From: a virus
Strand: one strand, 5' to 3'
Virus record (IMG/VR): IMGVR_UViG_3300046532_001046
Location: 36,419-100,418 of that record
Length of the DNA: 64,000 bases
Both the position numbers and the translations under genes were made by a program. The first letter of the stretch is position 1; each line of letters starts with the position of its first letter. The notes beneath the pieces are model-generated. The model had not been told where the DNA came from, did no database searches, and worked only from the letters and a program-made list of their open reading frames with translations. Of the stretch, positions 29,617 to 38,790 are shown in pieces.

Positions 29617-30056
29617 TCATTGTGGGGTGAGGCGACCCTCGCCCTGAGGCCCAGCAACTGTGCCTGCGCCTCGGTGGCGACATGGATCTTCATGGAGGGA
29701 CTGTGGTACTTCATCTCTGCCTGAAGATCATAGATATTCTCAAACTGGTAGACCGGAACTGACACACCCTTGCGGGCCAACCAGCGTTCGATTGCGTCTT
29801 CCACCCCGTAGGTCAAGCATGTGTATACCTCTACCCCTACACCACGACGGTTGACACTGTCCACCAGTGACTTGATTGGCAGTTCGTAGGGTGACCACAT
29901 ACCAATGTACCTGTGCCACTCGTGCTGCCTGACGGCCTTGGACGCCCTCAACTTCTGGATGTTCTTGGAGGGGGGTCCAGCCAGCACTCCCTCAAACAGG
30001 CACGCCTGCTTGATCGGAGCGTCGGACTGTATGTCGTTACGTTCCACTGGCAGCAC
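29604..30056 (-). CDS. Hypothetical alpha/beta protein in the replisome operon
   Basis: This 150-residue protein has a basic first half (NIQKLRASKAVRQHEWHRY) and an alpha/beta second half (GVGVEVYTCLTYGVEDAIER, MKIHVATEAQAQLLG). The second half resembles the Rossmann-like repeats of HAD-type proteins without a complete active site. It overlaps helicase and loader genes on either side. A replisome accessory role is inferred from position only. Confidence 0.6.
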   Translation of the reverse strand: MLPVERNDIQSDAPIKQACLFEGVLAGPPSKNIQKLRASKAVRQHEWHRYIGMWSPYELPIKSLVDSVNRRGVGVEVYTCLTYGVEDAIERWLARKGVSVPVYQFENIYDLQAEMKYHSPSMKIHVATEAQAQLLGLRARVASPHNEWVL

Positions 30057-30660
30057 TTCTATAATCTTCGGTGTGCAGGGTCACGGGAATGCACGCCGCC
30101 CGCACTTCTGAATGGAACTTGAGGGTCACATGCTGCTTGAGGTTTTCAATGGTGTCGTGGCACACCACGATGGTGACTAACTTACGACTGGTTCTGCTAG
30201 TGAACAGGTCAGAGATTTCACGCTTTGCAAAGCCCGTCTGGCGAATAGTGTCCACATCATCCAGTACCACTACATCGTACACGGAACGTAGATAGGGGAT
30301 CAAGTTACCCTCTTCGTACCCATCTGGCAGTACACCATCGTTCTTTCGCTCGTCATCCATTGCCCGCACGTAATCGTTGGCAGTGATGTACCTACCAGTC
30401 TGTCGGTACGCCCTGATAGCAACCCGGAGGGCAGCGACCGCCAGATGAGACTTGCCAGAACCGTGCTTACCTGAGAACAGTAGCCCCGTCCCTGATTCCC
30501 TGTGCTTGTCGAAGTCCTCCAACCACGAAACCACCCCTGAAGTATCACCAGAGTAGTTGTGGACACGAGCGTGCTCCATGCTGGAAGGAATCCCAGCCAG
30601 ACGAGTCCTCTCGTCTTTCGGCTGGTTCCTCCAGTACTTGGGACCGTGCCACTCAGTCAC
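30037..30660 (-). CDS. DnaC-like AAA+ helicase loader
   Basis: I choose GTG at 30660, which overlaps the upstream stop as GTGA, giving 207 residues. A TTG five codons earlier is possible. Walker A is GKHGSGKS near 64-71 and Walker B is VVVLDDVD. Sensor-type residues follow in KLVTIVVCHDTIENL. The size and single AAA+ core fit DnaC/IstB-type loaders, which deliver the replicative helicase. The N-terminal 30 residues hold Trp-rich sequence (EWHGPKYWRN). Confidence 0.8.
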   Translation of the reverse strand: MTEWHGPKYWRNQPKDERTRLAGIPSSMEHARVHNYSGDTSGVVSWLEDFDKHRESGTGLLFSGKHGSGKSHLAVAALRVAIRAYRQTGRYITANDYVRAMDDERKNDGVLPDGYEEGNLIPYLRSVYDVVVLDDVDTIRQTGFAKREISDLFTSRTSRKLVTIVVCHDTIENLKQHVTLKFHSEVRAACIPVTLHTEDYRSAASGT

Positions 30661-30890
30661 GGGCGCTCGCTCCAAACGTCACGCCATTTCGATGGTGGGT
30701 GGTTCTCCTCAACGGCTGCCCTGTGTCCGGGGCCGGTGTACGGACGGATCACAGGGATGCACGGGTCGTACTCATCCCATTCGAGATCCTCCTCCTCAGA
30801 GGTGGGAATCCCGTCGTGTGTGCTACAGACCGGAGGACCACAGAACCCCTGTTCAATCCCGTATGTCAGCCAGTGGTCGAAGTTCATCAT
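30657..30890 (-). CDS. Small hypothetical protein upstream of the loader
   Basis: A 77-residue protein begins at ATG 30890, with TGATG coupling to the winged-helix gene. It is acidic and Pro-rich (IPTSEEEDLEWDEYDPCIPV) with a C-terminal WRDVWSERP. Two cysteines near 17 and 22 are too few for a convincing metal site. No family is recognised. Confidence 0.55.
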   Translation of the reverse strand: MMNFDHWLTYGIEQGFCGPPVCSTHDGIPTSEEEDLEWDEYDPCIPVIRPYTGPGHRAAVEENHPPSKWRDVWSERP

Positions 30891-31564
30891 CACTCAGCCG
30901 GAGGCATCACGTCAACGTACACGATGTCCTCTGACCCTTCCTTCACACGCTTGAGAAGGGTCTGGCGGTCAGCCAAGAACATCTGCCAAGGTGGCACGTC
31001 CTCCACGGAACGGTCCCCACGCTCAAGATCCACAGCAAACAACGTCATCATCTTCTTTAGTTGGAACTCTGTCACGCCCTGCTTGTCCAGCATGTCCTTA
31101 AAGTTCTTGCCCAGCGCCTTCGCATTAACCGTGGACTGTATGGACATGGGGATGTGCATCTCCACTTCAGTGGCGAAGAAGCGGATTAACCGTGGAATAC
31201 GACCCTTGACCACTGCTTCTTCCTTAGCCTCCGGGTCTTCCCCCAAGGTTGCGAAGTCATCCCAATCCACCGTATCTCCTCCAAACAGTACTGTGTATGT
31301 GTTGCTTGTTCTAGCACCACTGTCGCGGGTAAGCACCCCTTCCGAAAGCAGTACCTTGATGGCCCTCTGTGCCGTACTAGCCGAACACCCCATCCTCTGT
31401 CCCAGTCGTTCGTACCCTATCCTCACAGTATTCTTCGTGTTGTCCATCAAGCATACCAACTCTACTAACGCTGCCACCGCTGCAAACTGGCCCCGCAGGC
31501 GAGAGCACACCCACGTAGGGTACCTTCCAAAGGTGTTCACCGCCAATCGTCCCATCTGGTACAC
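30890..31564 (-). CDS. Winged-helix replication-initiator-like protein
   Basis: I use GTG at 31564 because GAGGTGG lies nine bases upstream. ATG at 31555 would be 18 bases away. The 224-residue protein has an N-terminal winged helix of replication-initiator or MarR type (FAAVAALVELVCLMDNTKN, then GQRMGCSASTAQRAIKVLL and TSNTYTVLF), followed by helical segments and an acidic C-terminus. It is the first gene of the loader, helicase and primase operon, so it may bind the origin or regulate the operon. The Shine-Dalgarno is inside a hairpin at 31573-31589. Confidence 0.7.
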   Translation of the reverse strand: MYQMGRLAVNTFGRYPTWVCSRLRGQFAAVAALVELVCLMDNTKNTVRIGYERLGQRMGCSASTAQRAIKVLLSEGVLTRDSGARTSNTYTVLFGGDTVDWDDFATLGEDPEAKEEAVVKGRIPRLIRFFATEVEMHIPMSIQSTVNAKALGKNFKDMLDKQGVTEFQLKKMMTLFAVDLERGDRSVEDVPPWQMFLADRQTLLKRVKEGSEDIVYVDVMPPAE

Positions 31565-31572
31565 TTACAAGT

Positions 31573-31589
31573 ACCACCTCGTTGGTGGT
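31573..31589 (-). promoter_or_regulatory. Hairpin sequestering the Shine-Dalgarno of the winged-helix gene
   Basis: On the minus strand ACCACC pairs with GGTGGT across the loop AACGA. The 3' arm includes GAGGTGG, the best ribosome-binding site for the GTG at 31564. Folding would hide it. This allows control of translation, possibly by the protein itself. That control is inferred. Confidence 0.4.
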
Positions 31590-31668
31590 GCTCATGTGTA
31601 ACACGGCTATGCAAGGGCCGGAGGCTGGACATAAGATCGTTCCCCACAGCCTTCGGTCCTTCGCCTTA

Positions 31669-32457
31669 TTATTCTTTCCACGCCGTGGCCTGTAGTAAGT
31701 CCCACACGTTCAGAATGGGTACCGACGTGGTGAAGGACCTACCCGTGGGTAGAACACACACCAATGTGGCAAACTGAGACTCGTCCGCCTCCTCGTCCTT
31801 CTGTACAAACTGTAAAATCCTAGCCTCAGCATCTTCGTTAGACACATCCTCTGTAACAATGTCCTGCTGAGTATCCTCGGCCAACTCAGCGGCTGGACTA
31901 TCCCCCAAAGAGCGCTCCAACTGCTTGTGTACTCCGTCTGGCATAGACTTTAAGTCCTCACCCGTTAGAGGTGGGATTTCATCTTTCTGGGTGGGGCTAT
32001 CAGCCCCGTGCGCTGGGGGGGTAGTACTCGCATCTGCAACCTGTATGGGGATCATCCCATTGGTCAGGTCCAGCAGTGTGTGTCCTCGGTCGAAGTACTC
32101 ACACACCAACCCCTCGCTGTGCTCCGGGTCTTCCTCCGACCAGAGGATTAACGCCGTGGCGTCGGGAGGTATGGCATCAAAGTGAAGTTCGGGAGAGGAA
32201 CTTCCACTCTCCATAATCTCGTCTGCTGCCTCGGCTATGCCCGGATGTACCGACGCCTTGTCCTTAGCAAGCAGGGTGAAGTCGTAACCCTCGTCTACGA
32301 GGTAGTCATAGACCTTCCTCATACCCTCCGTGGGGCGAGTGTTCTCGCTGCCGATCCATGGCACGAAGAACATGCTTGGGTGGGGCAGGTCTCCCAGACC
32401 AGCCGCCAGAACTTCTGGGGAAACATCCCCCTTACCTGCAATAACATACGTTCCCAC
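31669..32457 (-). CDS. Hypothetical protein between replication and tail modules
   Basis: The 262-residue protein starts with GTG at 32457 and ends in a double stop (TAATAA). The first 130 residues look like an alpha/beta domain (MFFVPWIGSENTRPTEG, DATALILWSEEDPEHSEGLV) with a YFDRGHTLLDL strand-helix. The centre is acidic and Pro-rich, and the C-terminus has FATLVCVLPTGRSFTTSVPI. No catalytic motif is recognised. It stands at the border between the late and the replication genes. Confidence 0.6.
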   Translation of the reverse strand: MGTYVIAGKGDVSPEVLAAGLGDLPHPSMFFVPWIGSENTRPTEGMRKVYDYLVDEGYDFTLLAKDKASVHPGIAEAADEIMESGSSSPELHFDAIPPDATALILWSEEDPEHSEGLVCEYFDRGHTLLDLTNGMIPIQVADASTTPPAHGADSPTQKDEIPPLTGEDLKSMPDGVHKQLERSLGDSPAAELAEDTQQDIVTEDVSNEDAEARILQFVQKDEEADESQFATLVCVLPTGRSFTTSVPILNVWDLLQATAWKE

Positions 32458-32469
32458 TGGCTACCTTCC

Positions 32470-32724
32470 CTACTTGATTGTGCGCCTCATAACCAGATCG
32501 CCGGTCAGAGTGAGCAACCTTAGCACACTGTGTACCCCCGCTGCAAGCGTCGCAATGGCGAGACCCGAGAGGGGGAGTGGATCAGCCCCGGTGAGGAGGG
32601 CTGCGGCGTAGGACAGGGACACTGCCGCAGCAACCTTGACCCAAGGCATGACGGGACGGGGGAGAGCGATCTCAATAAGTTGGACGGCCTTGCAAACCGC
32701 CAGTGCCCCGATGATGTACGCCAT
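32470..32724 (-). CDS. Small multi-span membrane protein, holin candidate
   Basis: The 84-residue protein has hydrophobic segments near residues 2-20 (AYIIGALAVCKAVQLIEIAL), 28-46 (WVKVAAAVSLSYAAALLTG) and 50-70 (LPLSGLAIATLAAGVHSVL), with a basic C-terminus (MRRTIK). Three segments and a positive tail are holin-like. It is the last gene of the tail operon, about 4 kb from the M15 endolysin. The r1t-like protein at 56656 is the better-supported holin, so this may be a second holin or an antiholin. Confidence 0.6.
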   Translation of the reverse strand: MAYIIGALAVCKAVQLIEIALPRPVMPWVKVAAAVSLSYAAALLTGADPLPLSGLAIATLAAGVHSVLRLLTLTGDLVMRRTIK

Positions 32725-32736
32725 GTGCTGCTCCGA

Positions 32737-34917
32737 CTATCCGCTGATCGAACTGATTATCCCCTCAGTATACACGTTGGCCGTCCACGAGTGGGGATCG
32801 AACGCACGTTCGTCTCCGGGCTTGGAATCGAAGGTCACCAAGTGCCCGTGCCCAGCGGTGGTGTGGTAGTTGGATGACGTGAGTTCGGTCGAAATGGTCA
32901 ACGGAATGTTGTTGACAATCATCTTGCGAATCGCAGCCTTGTTCTTGTACCTAAACGGGGTGTACAGTGAGACGCTGTTGTTGACGGTGCCTGACCAGTA
33001 ATGATCGCTAACCACACTGCTCCCCGATATGTATGAGTGTCCGTCCAATGTGGAGCCATCAAAGTAAGCCTCATTTGCGAACGGTTGAAAGATCCATTTA
33101 TCCAGCGAAACTGTGGCACCATTCGCCAACGTAATCACGATAACTGGATAGAGTTCTTCCACCCCAGTGTTGATAAATGGATAGGTTGAGGTGTCATCCG
33201 ACGGTAGTTCCGTGGTAGTGGCATACGCAATGGTGGGCACGTTATCCACCAACAACGTGTAGGTAACGCCACCCGTTGTGTTGGTCAGTTTAGTGACAAC
33301 GCTGCTGTCATCTTCGTCGATCAACTGACCAGCGGTATTAACGGTTAGGTTGTTGGCGGTCAGCACATCTGACGACCCGTCGTTCACAGCCAAGTCGAAC
33401 CGGTCGAACCTGCTACCACTGGACGGGTTGAGATCAACCCTAGTTAGTTTCAGACTACAGTCTGATAGTTGTATATTGGTACTAGAATACAGTCTAGCCC
33501 TGAACAGCACACCGTTGGTGCTGCCAGTTATGTATACTGCGTTAGCCTCAGCAGCACCTGAACCTAGGTCGAACCCAGACCGCTCCACAAACGCAGTAGT
33601 GAGGTAGGTGTCACCCGCAGAACTTAACGACAGTGTCTTGTAGTAGTTGCTACCAGATACAGCATCATTGCTGTAGTACTTGGCCTCATCTGGCAGGGAG
33701 CCCGCACTGGTAGGCTTCTCCCTGTAGAGCCTCACCTGTGCTGTGGCGTTGGTCAGGGTGGCTGCTATCCCGGCGAAGTACGGTATGGCCCGCTTGATCT
33801 GAACGGCGTCTCCGGGGAAGATGTAGGCAGTGCCTGCGCCAGAACCATTGGTGCTCAGGGTCACCCCATTGGTGCCAGCCCCTGTACCAGCAACCGTAAT
33901 ACTTCCAGCAGATGCGCTGGTCAGGTGGTTCCACGTTGCGGAGGCCCCCGGAGCCCCATTGAACCTTGGGTCCTTGATCAGATTCAACCTACGAGCGGCA
34001 GTGACAAACTTAATACGATCATACGGAGCCGCCGTGGAAGCCCCTGTGGTCTTGAACTGTCGGTAACTAACGTCTGAGTCAGTAATGATGCTGAGTAGCC
34101 TCAAGAGGGTGTCAGCCCTGCCTCGTTGACTGTTATACGTCTGAGAATCAGTTAACAGAGCCCTAATCTGATGGGGCCGCAACTCTTGGGTAGTGAAGAG
34201 GCTCCCGAAGGTGGACCCTAGCCTGTCAAGAGAGTCATAATGCACCCGCTGGGCATCCTTGAGGTGCATTATCTCCTCAATCAGCGTTCTATTCTGATCA
34301 GCCTCCCACCCAAACACGGCTAGAAACTTCTCCAAGTGACCAGTGGTGTCCAACGAACGATAGTACGAGGGTACACGGTTCATCATGCTCGCAGAAAGAT
34401 TGTGGTACGTGGGGATCAGAACGGAGACAACAGCCACTCGTTCTCTGTACACATTGCTTGAAGAGTCCATGTTCTCAGTAAACAAACTAAGGTACAGCCA
34501 GTTACTAAGTTGTCCTATCGTGGTCAAGCCCCCCAAAGTACTAGGGTCGTCTGGCTTACGAGCCAGTGTTTGTGTGTCACCACCACTGTCGGCCACCCAG
34601 TTAACGTCAGTGGTGTCTCCATCGTTCCAGAACTCTGGGTACCCTGTCCACGAGTACATGACTCGTACCTCACGAATGCTTACTGCCCCTGACGCCGGGA
34701 CAGACACCGTGGGCAGGGACTTGATCCTCCACCCGACAGTCACCTCCCACTTTGCTGTCTCCGAGTTGTAACCCGTGACCAGAGCGCTCAATCTGGAAGT
34801 GGAGTCCAGAGACTGTGCTACGTCTCCGGGTACATTACGAAGTGCCCCCTCACCACTGGTTGCCCGTAGGCCGGGATCACCAGCGGGATCTCTAAGGCGT
34901 AGGGATTCGTCAGCCAT
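32737..34917 (-). CDS. Baseplate/tail protein I-like with a fibre-like C-terminus
   Basis: The 726-residue protein has a tail-protein-I-type region near 200-290: YYRSLDTTGHLEKFLAVFGW, LIEEIMHLKDAQRVH, LDRLGSTFG and RADTLLRLLSIITDSDV. This family follows gpJ in P2-like baseplates and links the wedge to the fibres. The C-terminal half is beta-rich and Ser/Thr/Gly-rich like a fibre or carbohydrate-binding part. It starts one base inside the J-like stop codon. The order gp25/W, J, I is preserved. Confidence 0.75.
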   Translation of the reverse strand: MADESLRLRDPAGDPGLRATSGEGALRNVPGDVAQSLDSTSRLSALVTGYNSETAKWEVTVGWRIKSLPTVSVPASGAVSIREVRVMYSWTGYPEFWNDGDTTDVNWVADSGGDTQTLARKPDDPSTLGGLTTIGQLSNWLYLSLFTENMDSSSNVYRERVAVVSVLIPTYHNLSASMMNRVPSYYRSLDTTGHLEKFLAVFGWEADQNRTLIEEIMHLKDAQRVHYDSLDRLGSTFGSLFTTQELRPHQIRALLTDSQTYNSQRGRADTLLRLLSIITDSDVSYRQFKTTGASTAAPYDRIKFVTAARRLNLIKDPRFNGAPGASATWNHLTSASAGSITVAGTGAGTNGVTLSTNGSGAGTAYIFPGDAVQIKRAIPYFAGIAATLTNATAQVRLYREKPTSAGSLPDEAKYYSNDAVSGSNYYKTLSLSSAGDTYLTTAFVERSGFDLGSGAAEANAVYITGSTNGVLFRARLYSSTNIQLSDCSLKLTRVDLNPSSGSRFDRFDLAVNDGSSDVLTANNLTVNTAGQLIDEDDSSVVTKLTNTTGGVTYTLLVDNVPTIAYATTTELPSDDTSTYPFINTGVEELYPVIVITLANGATVSLDKWIFQPFANEAYFDGSTLDGHSYISGSSVVSDHYWSGTVNNSVSLYTPFRYKNKAAIRKMIVNNIPLTISTELTSSNYHTTAGHGHLVTFDSKPGDERAFDPHSWTANVYTEGIISSISG

Positions 34918-36416
34918 TAGGCAATACCACCGCTAACCCCAGCGAACGTGATGGTACGGAGCACGGGTAGGGAGATGGCAGAGGAGGTTGTAGCAGTGGG
35001 AGTGTGGTCCGCCACAGAGGTACCACCGGATGAAGCACCTAGGTTGCTGATGAACACGCTCTGTACACCTTCCACACTTTGTGCAGCAGACAAGATAGTG
35101 CTAAGTCTAATGATCATATTGAAATCTATGTTGTTCCAAGAGAACAGCGCCCTAACGGCGGCGTCTATGTTTGACTTCACAACCTCCTGATAATGGCCGT
35201 CTTTAACGATGACACTACTGAAGGCTACGTATACGTCCGTAAGACTGATAGTCGTACTGATGTTAGCAACAGTAACTCCAATCATGGACCTACTTTGCAG
35301 ATAGTTAGTCAGATTATTATGGATGTCAGTCCCAGCAGGACCAAAGTTAGGAGACCCTGCGGCCTCAGTCAAGTACAGAGTAGAAGTACCACTAGGAATG
35401 TTCTGATAGTTAGAATAGGTTGGCAGGGCTGCGTAGTTAACAGTCACTGCGCCTGAGGAAACTGTGGACAAGGCAACAGCCTTACTCGCACCAGAGAACC
35501 CCAGCATCATGGTCTTGTAATCGTTAAGTGTGACCGCCCTGTCCTGAATACGCCTGAGAGCGGGGGCGTTGACCTTAATGGATGCAAGATTCTCTGGGTC
35601 TGTCCCCCCTGAAGACAGCGCAGAAGAAGCAATCGAAATAGAAACCACCGGACTGCTCATCGTTGTGATTGCATTAGCAGCAACATTGCCACCTGACCCC
35701 TGCCCCACACGGTAGGTAGCAACCATAGTACTACCAGCGTCAGGCACCTTCCCGTTCACGCCATTCCCTAGTACAACCCGAGTCGTGTCGGTGCTGTCGG
35801 TTACAGAAGTGAACACAGGGGCAGTAGACCCCACCTCGCTTATCCTTGCAGTATGCGTATACGTAGTGGTCCCCACAGTCAGGGTCAATGAGTTAGGAAC
35901 TATCTTCAGTTCGGCCAGAGGAAAGGAGGTCCCTCTGTCCCCAGTGAAGTTAGAAGTCAAGGTTTCAGACACCGCTCTGCCCTCGGCTACCGGCACGGTG
36001 GCCGTGGAGTTTGCTGCTGCGGTAACAGCACCCGTAGAAGTGAAGTAGACCACCACCTTGGCCCCGGAAGCCGGAACCAGAAACACTGTGCCCTTGGGAA
36101 GGGTTATGGACGCTCCTGAAGAGTTGGACACGGTAACGGTAGTAGTGGCAGACGTGCGGGAGTTAGGTAGATAGCCCATCAGGCGAGCGATAGCCCGAAC
36201 AGAGGACGCTTGGGTGGCGGTGTCCAAGTAAGCCTCAGTGTACGCACGATCAATGTAATAGTTCTGTACGTCTGCCACGTAGGACCAGAGGTCAATAAGC
36301 ATCATGGTGAAGTCAGGTGAAGACGTGGAAGTCCACTCGGGAATGGTGGCTCTCGCACGCGCCACCAAGTCGGACTTGACTGAAGCGAAGTCCCTACTGG
36401 TGTAGTCGATGGGCAT
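34917..36416 (-). CDS. Baseplate J-like wedge protein
   Basis: This 499-residue protein shows the gpJ family features: PIDYTSRDFASVKSDLVARA at the start, WTSTSSPDFTMMLIDLWSYV, then AYLDTATQASSVRAIARLMG and the NSRTSATTTVTVSNSSG beta region. It forms the baseplate wedge together with gp25/W. It sits between the gp25-like gene and protein I, in canonical order. Confidence 0.88.
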   Translation of the reverse strand: MPIDYTSRDFASVKSDLVARARATIPEWTSTSSPDFTMMLIDLWSYVADVQNYYIDRAYTEAYLDTATQASSVRAIARLMGYLPNSRTSATTTVTVSNSSGASITLPKGTVFLVPASGAKVVVYFTSTGAVTAAANSTATVPVAEGRAVSETLTSNFTGDRGTSFPLAELKIVPNSLTLTVGTTTYTHTARISEVGSTAPVFTSVTDSTDTTRVVLGNGVNGKVPDAGSTMVATYRVGQGSGGNVAANAITTMSSPVVSISIASSALSSGGTDPENLASIKVNAPALRRIQDRAVTLNDYKTMMLGFSGASKAVALSTVSSGAVTVNYAALPTYSNYQNIPSGTSTLYLTEAAGSPNFGPAGTDIHNNLTNYLQSRSMIGVTVANISTTISLTDVYVAFSSVIVKDGHYQEVVKSNIDAAVRALFSWNNIDFNMIIRLSTILSAAQSVEGVQSVFISNLGASSGGTSVADHTPTATTSSAISLPVLRTITFAGVSGGIA

Positions 36417-36426
36417 TATTTATTCC

Positions 36427-36855
36427 TTAAACTAGAGAGAGGCTGTTAATGGACAGGGAGTTAACAACCCCGATGGACACGGAGGCTGGGGTGTTGGGGT
36501 CGCTATTCAACTGGTAATCCACGTTGACATACAACGTAGCGTCCATTTCACCGGGACCACTCCATGACCCGTCGGGAGGGCGGGCAGTCACCGTCAGGGA
36601 CATTGCACGACTGTTGGACAGATTTCGATTCAGCATGTCCATAGTCTCTTCCTTGTAGTCAGCCACCACCAGAGAATCCAACTGCTGGAACAGCAAACGT
36701 CTAGTCGACGCCCCATAGTACGGCATCATCACACGCTCATAAGTGTTCGTCATAATCACATCAAGGATTTCTTGACGAGCAGTAGCATGGGGGTCGTCAG
36801 TAGTCTGGATGGCCCCTCCAGAGAACGTGAATGGTACAGCGATAGTGGTACTCAA
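36427..36855 (-). CDS. gp25/W-like baseplate wedge protein
   Basis: The 142-residue protein fits the GPW/gp25 family in size and layout: VPFTFSGGAIQTTDDPHATA, an early helix (RQEILDVIMTNTYERVMMP), a conserved YYGASTRRLLFQ segment, then beta strands (SLTVTARPPDG). It initiates sheath polymerisation in contractile tails. The neighbours J and endolysin fit that role. Confidence 0.8.
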   Translation of the reverse strand: MSTTIAVPFTFSGGAIQTTDDPHATARQEILDVIMTNTYERVMMPYYGASTRRLLFQQLDSLVVADYKEETMDMLNRNLSNSRAMSLTVTARPPDGSWSGPGEMDATLYVNVDYQLNSDPNTPASVSIGVVNSLSINSLSLV

Positions 36856-36856
36856 C

Positions 36857-37588
36857 TTAACCCCTCATCAATCTGGCCCATGTTGCTGGGCCTACGATTC
36901 CGTCTACTGTCAAGTTGTGCAACCGTTGGTACCGTCTAACTGCCCTAGTAGTCATTCTACCAAAGATCCCGTCGGGTGTCCCGGCATCTAACCCCAGTTC
37001 CCCCAGTTTCCTCTGTAGGACACGCACCGCCTCGTTCCTGCTACCCCTTCGTAGGGGTCGGTCACTGACCGTGGCAGCCAGCCCAGCGATGTACTCAAGG
37101 ACAGCGTGCCAGTCGATCTGGGGTTCCTTGACCTCCTCTTTGATCACTCGGGCCTTCAGAGCGGGGGCCTCAAACCATTCCGTTGACTTGCGGGGCTGGT
37201 GATGCCACCACTCCCCGTCAACGGTAGGGTGCATCCCGTACTCCTTGGCAATGGAGTTGATCTCCCATGTATGTAGGTCGTTATTAATACGGTGGAAGTC
37301 ACATGCGTAGCACCAACCATCCAGTTGCTGTTGATGCCAACTTCCTAGCCATATGCCCTGTCCATCAAAGCCGATAGGTCCAAAGCGGCGGTCAGGATTG
37401 GCAGCCAAGTTTCCCTTGCCAGAGAGGTATTTCTTATAGAAGTACGTCTGCTTTGCGTAGGACCGGCAGCCTGAGGAGACGGAGACACGTCCACGGATGC
37501 GGGGGTCATCGAAGAACGCTTCCAGACGCTTCTTAAAGCGCGGGTGTAGGAGAGAGAGGTCTACGTTACTCTTGGTGGTCGGTATCAT
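36857..37588 (-). CDS. M15-type peptidase endolysin with PG-binding domain
   Basis: The 243-residue protein has an M15/VanY-type D,D-peptidase domain: SSGCRSYAKQTYFY, then WHQQQLDGWCYACDF with metal ligands His 85 and Asp 97, and DGEWWHHQ with the catalytic Glu and third ligand near 126-130. A PG_binding_1 domain (about 175-242, EAVRVLQRKLGELGLDAGT and DGIFGRMTTRAVRRYQ) follows. It should cut peptide cross-links of the host wall at lysis. It is encoded inside the baseplate operon, and its start overlaps the preceding gene by four bases. Confidence 0.82.
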   Translation of the reverse strand: MIPTTKSNVDLSLLHPRFKKRLEAFFDDPRIRGRVSVSSGCRSYAKQTYFYKKYLSGKGNLAANPDRRFGPIGFDGQGIWLGSWHQQQLDGWCYACDFHRINNDLHTWEINSIAKEYGMHPTVDGEWWHHQPRKSTEWFEAPALKARVIKEEVKEPQIDWHAVLEYIAGLAATVSDRPLRRGSRNEAVRVLQRKLGELGLDAGTPDGIFGRMTTRAVRRYQRLHNLTVDGIVGPATWARLMRG

Positions 37589-38790
37589 GCTGACTCCAGT
37601 GCTGTTAGCCGTGTGGTTAGTTCCTGTATTGCCTTAATCATAGGCGATATTAGTTCGTCATACCTCAGGCCCTGCTTCTCATGTTCCTCCACGGCAGGCA
37701 GTCCGGGCAGACCTTCGTCTGCTGGTACCTCCGGCGAGGCTTCAATGGTTTCCTTGGTCCAGATGGCTGTGTCGGAAGCGTCAGCACCCAGCACTGATTC
37801 AACCTCTTGGGCGATCAGCCCGTAGTGTGTCCTGACCCCCTCCCTGCCGTCCGTGTGAGTCAACTTGAAAGACACGGGACGCAAGTCGTTGACGAAGTCC
37901 AGCCCCAAGTTGGAATCAACTATGTCAGTCTTGTAGTTCTGATCGGAGGAAACAATGGGGTTATTGACCAGATATATCTGGCTCCATTCCAGACCGGCAG
38001 AACCCAGATTGTAGTTAGCACTAGACCACGGATGACATCCCAACGGACGAAGCGTCCCGTTGAGTAGCAGGCTCGCTTGGGCATTGTCTAAGTGCAGATA
38101 ACCGAACTCATTTGAACCAGACATATAGGCTGGCATGAGTTGTAGGTACCGCTCAGACAGACCAGTGGACCTGATCGTGAGGCCACCATTGGCTACATTG
38201 GAGTGGCCGGAGTGGTACAGGTTGTACTTGGTAGCGGTCTCGTCATAGATGTACCAATCCCCTAAAGTAGAGGTTGTACCGCCGGTACCCATTCGTAGGC
38301 TACTCCCCAACTGGATAGCAGCACGATTTGTTGTTGCGTTGTTACTGGGGTTCACGTACAAACCAGTACCGGCTGTCCCCCACGGCTGTACTACTAAAGC
38401 AGCACCCCCCACGTTAGTACTTGTGTTAACACGAACCTGCCCTAAGTTTCCGGTCTCAACCTGTAGCATGGTTCCAAAGTGTGTGGTCTTGTCCCCGTCA
38501 ACACCGGGGGTGTCCACGAAGGTGTAGGGAGGGTCAGGTGGGACCGTGGTGTTGATCCAGAAGACGTTGGTGTAGTCCTCGTCCTCCCGACACACCACGA
38601 GGGTGTCACCTACAGCAGGCACCAGCCACTTGCTGTTGGCAGCATGGCTCTTCCTACCCCATAGGGTTATTGGTACTGTCCCTGTCGTAGAGGTTACCGA
38701 GGGGATGATTACCTGAATCTCTCCCGTGGCAGAGTTGGAGTACTGGACCTTGGCCCTATGGATCATGGAATCAGTGGGAGGAGTAGACAT
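37585..38790 (-). CDS. Baseplate spike-like protein with OB fold and S74 chaperone domain
   Basis: The first 100 residues (RAKVQYSNSATGEIQVIIPS, then DTLVVCREDEDYTNVFWI) resemble the OB-fold of gpV/gp5-type spikes. The middle is beta-rich and fibre-like. The C-terminal 120 residues are an intramolecular chaperone of the S74 type: SSDQNYKTDIVDSNLG, a conserved HYGLIAQEVESVLG, and a terminal helix (LISPMIKAIQELTTRLTALE). S74 domains trimerise fibres and cut themselves off at a Ser-based site just before SDQNYK. The combination of spike and S74 in one chain is notable. It starts at ATG 38790, 20 bases inside the hub gene. Confidence 0.75.
   Translation of the reverse strand: MSTPPTDSMIHRAKVQYSNSATGEIQVIIPSVTSTTGTVPITLWGRKSHAANSKWLVPAVGDTLVVCREDEDYTNVFWINTTVPPDPPYTFVDTPGVDGDKTTHFGTMLQVETGNLGQVRVNTSTNVGGAALVVQPWGTAGTGLYVNPSNNATTNRAAIQLGSSLRMGTGGTTSTLGDWYIYDETATKYNLYHSGHSNVANGGLTIRSTGLSERYLQLMPAYMSGSNEFGYLHLDNAQASLLLNGTLRPLGCHPWSSANYNLGSAGLEWSQIYLVNNPIVSSDQNYKTDIVDSNLGLDFVNDLRPVSFKLTHTDGREGVRTHYGLIAQEVESVLGADASDTAIWTKETIEASPEVPADEGLPGLPAVEEHEKQGLRYDELISPMIKAIQELTTRLTALESA

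Noticed and set aside
32795-32830. T-loop-like GGGATCGAACGC near the end of the protein I gene
   Set aside because: It lacks a pairing T-stem and acceptor, and lies in a conserved part of the coding sequence.
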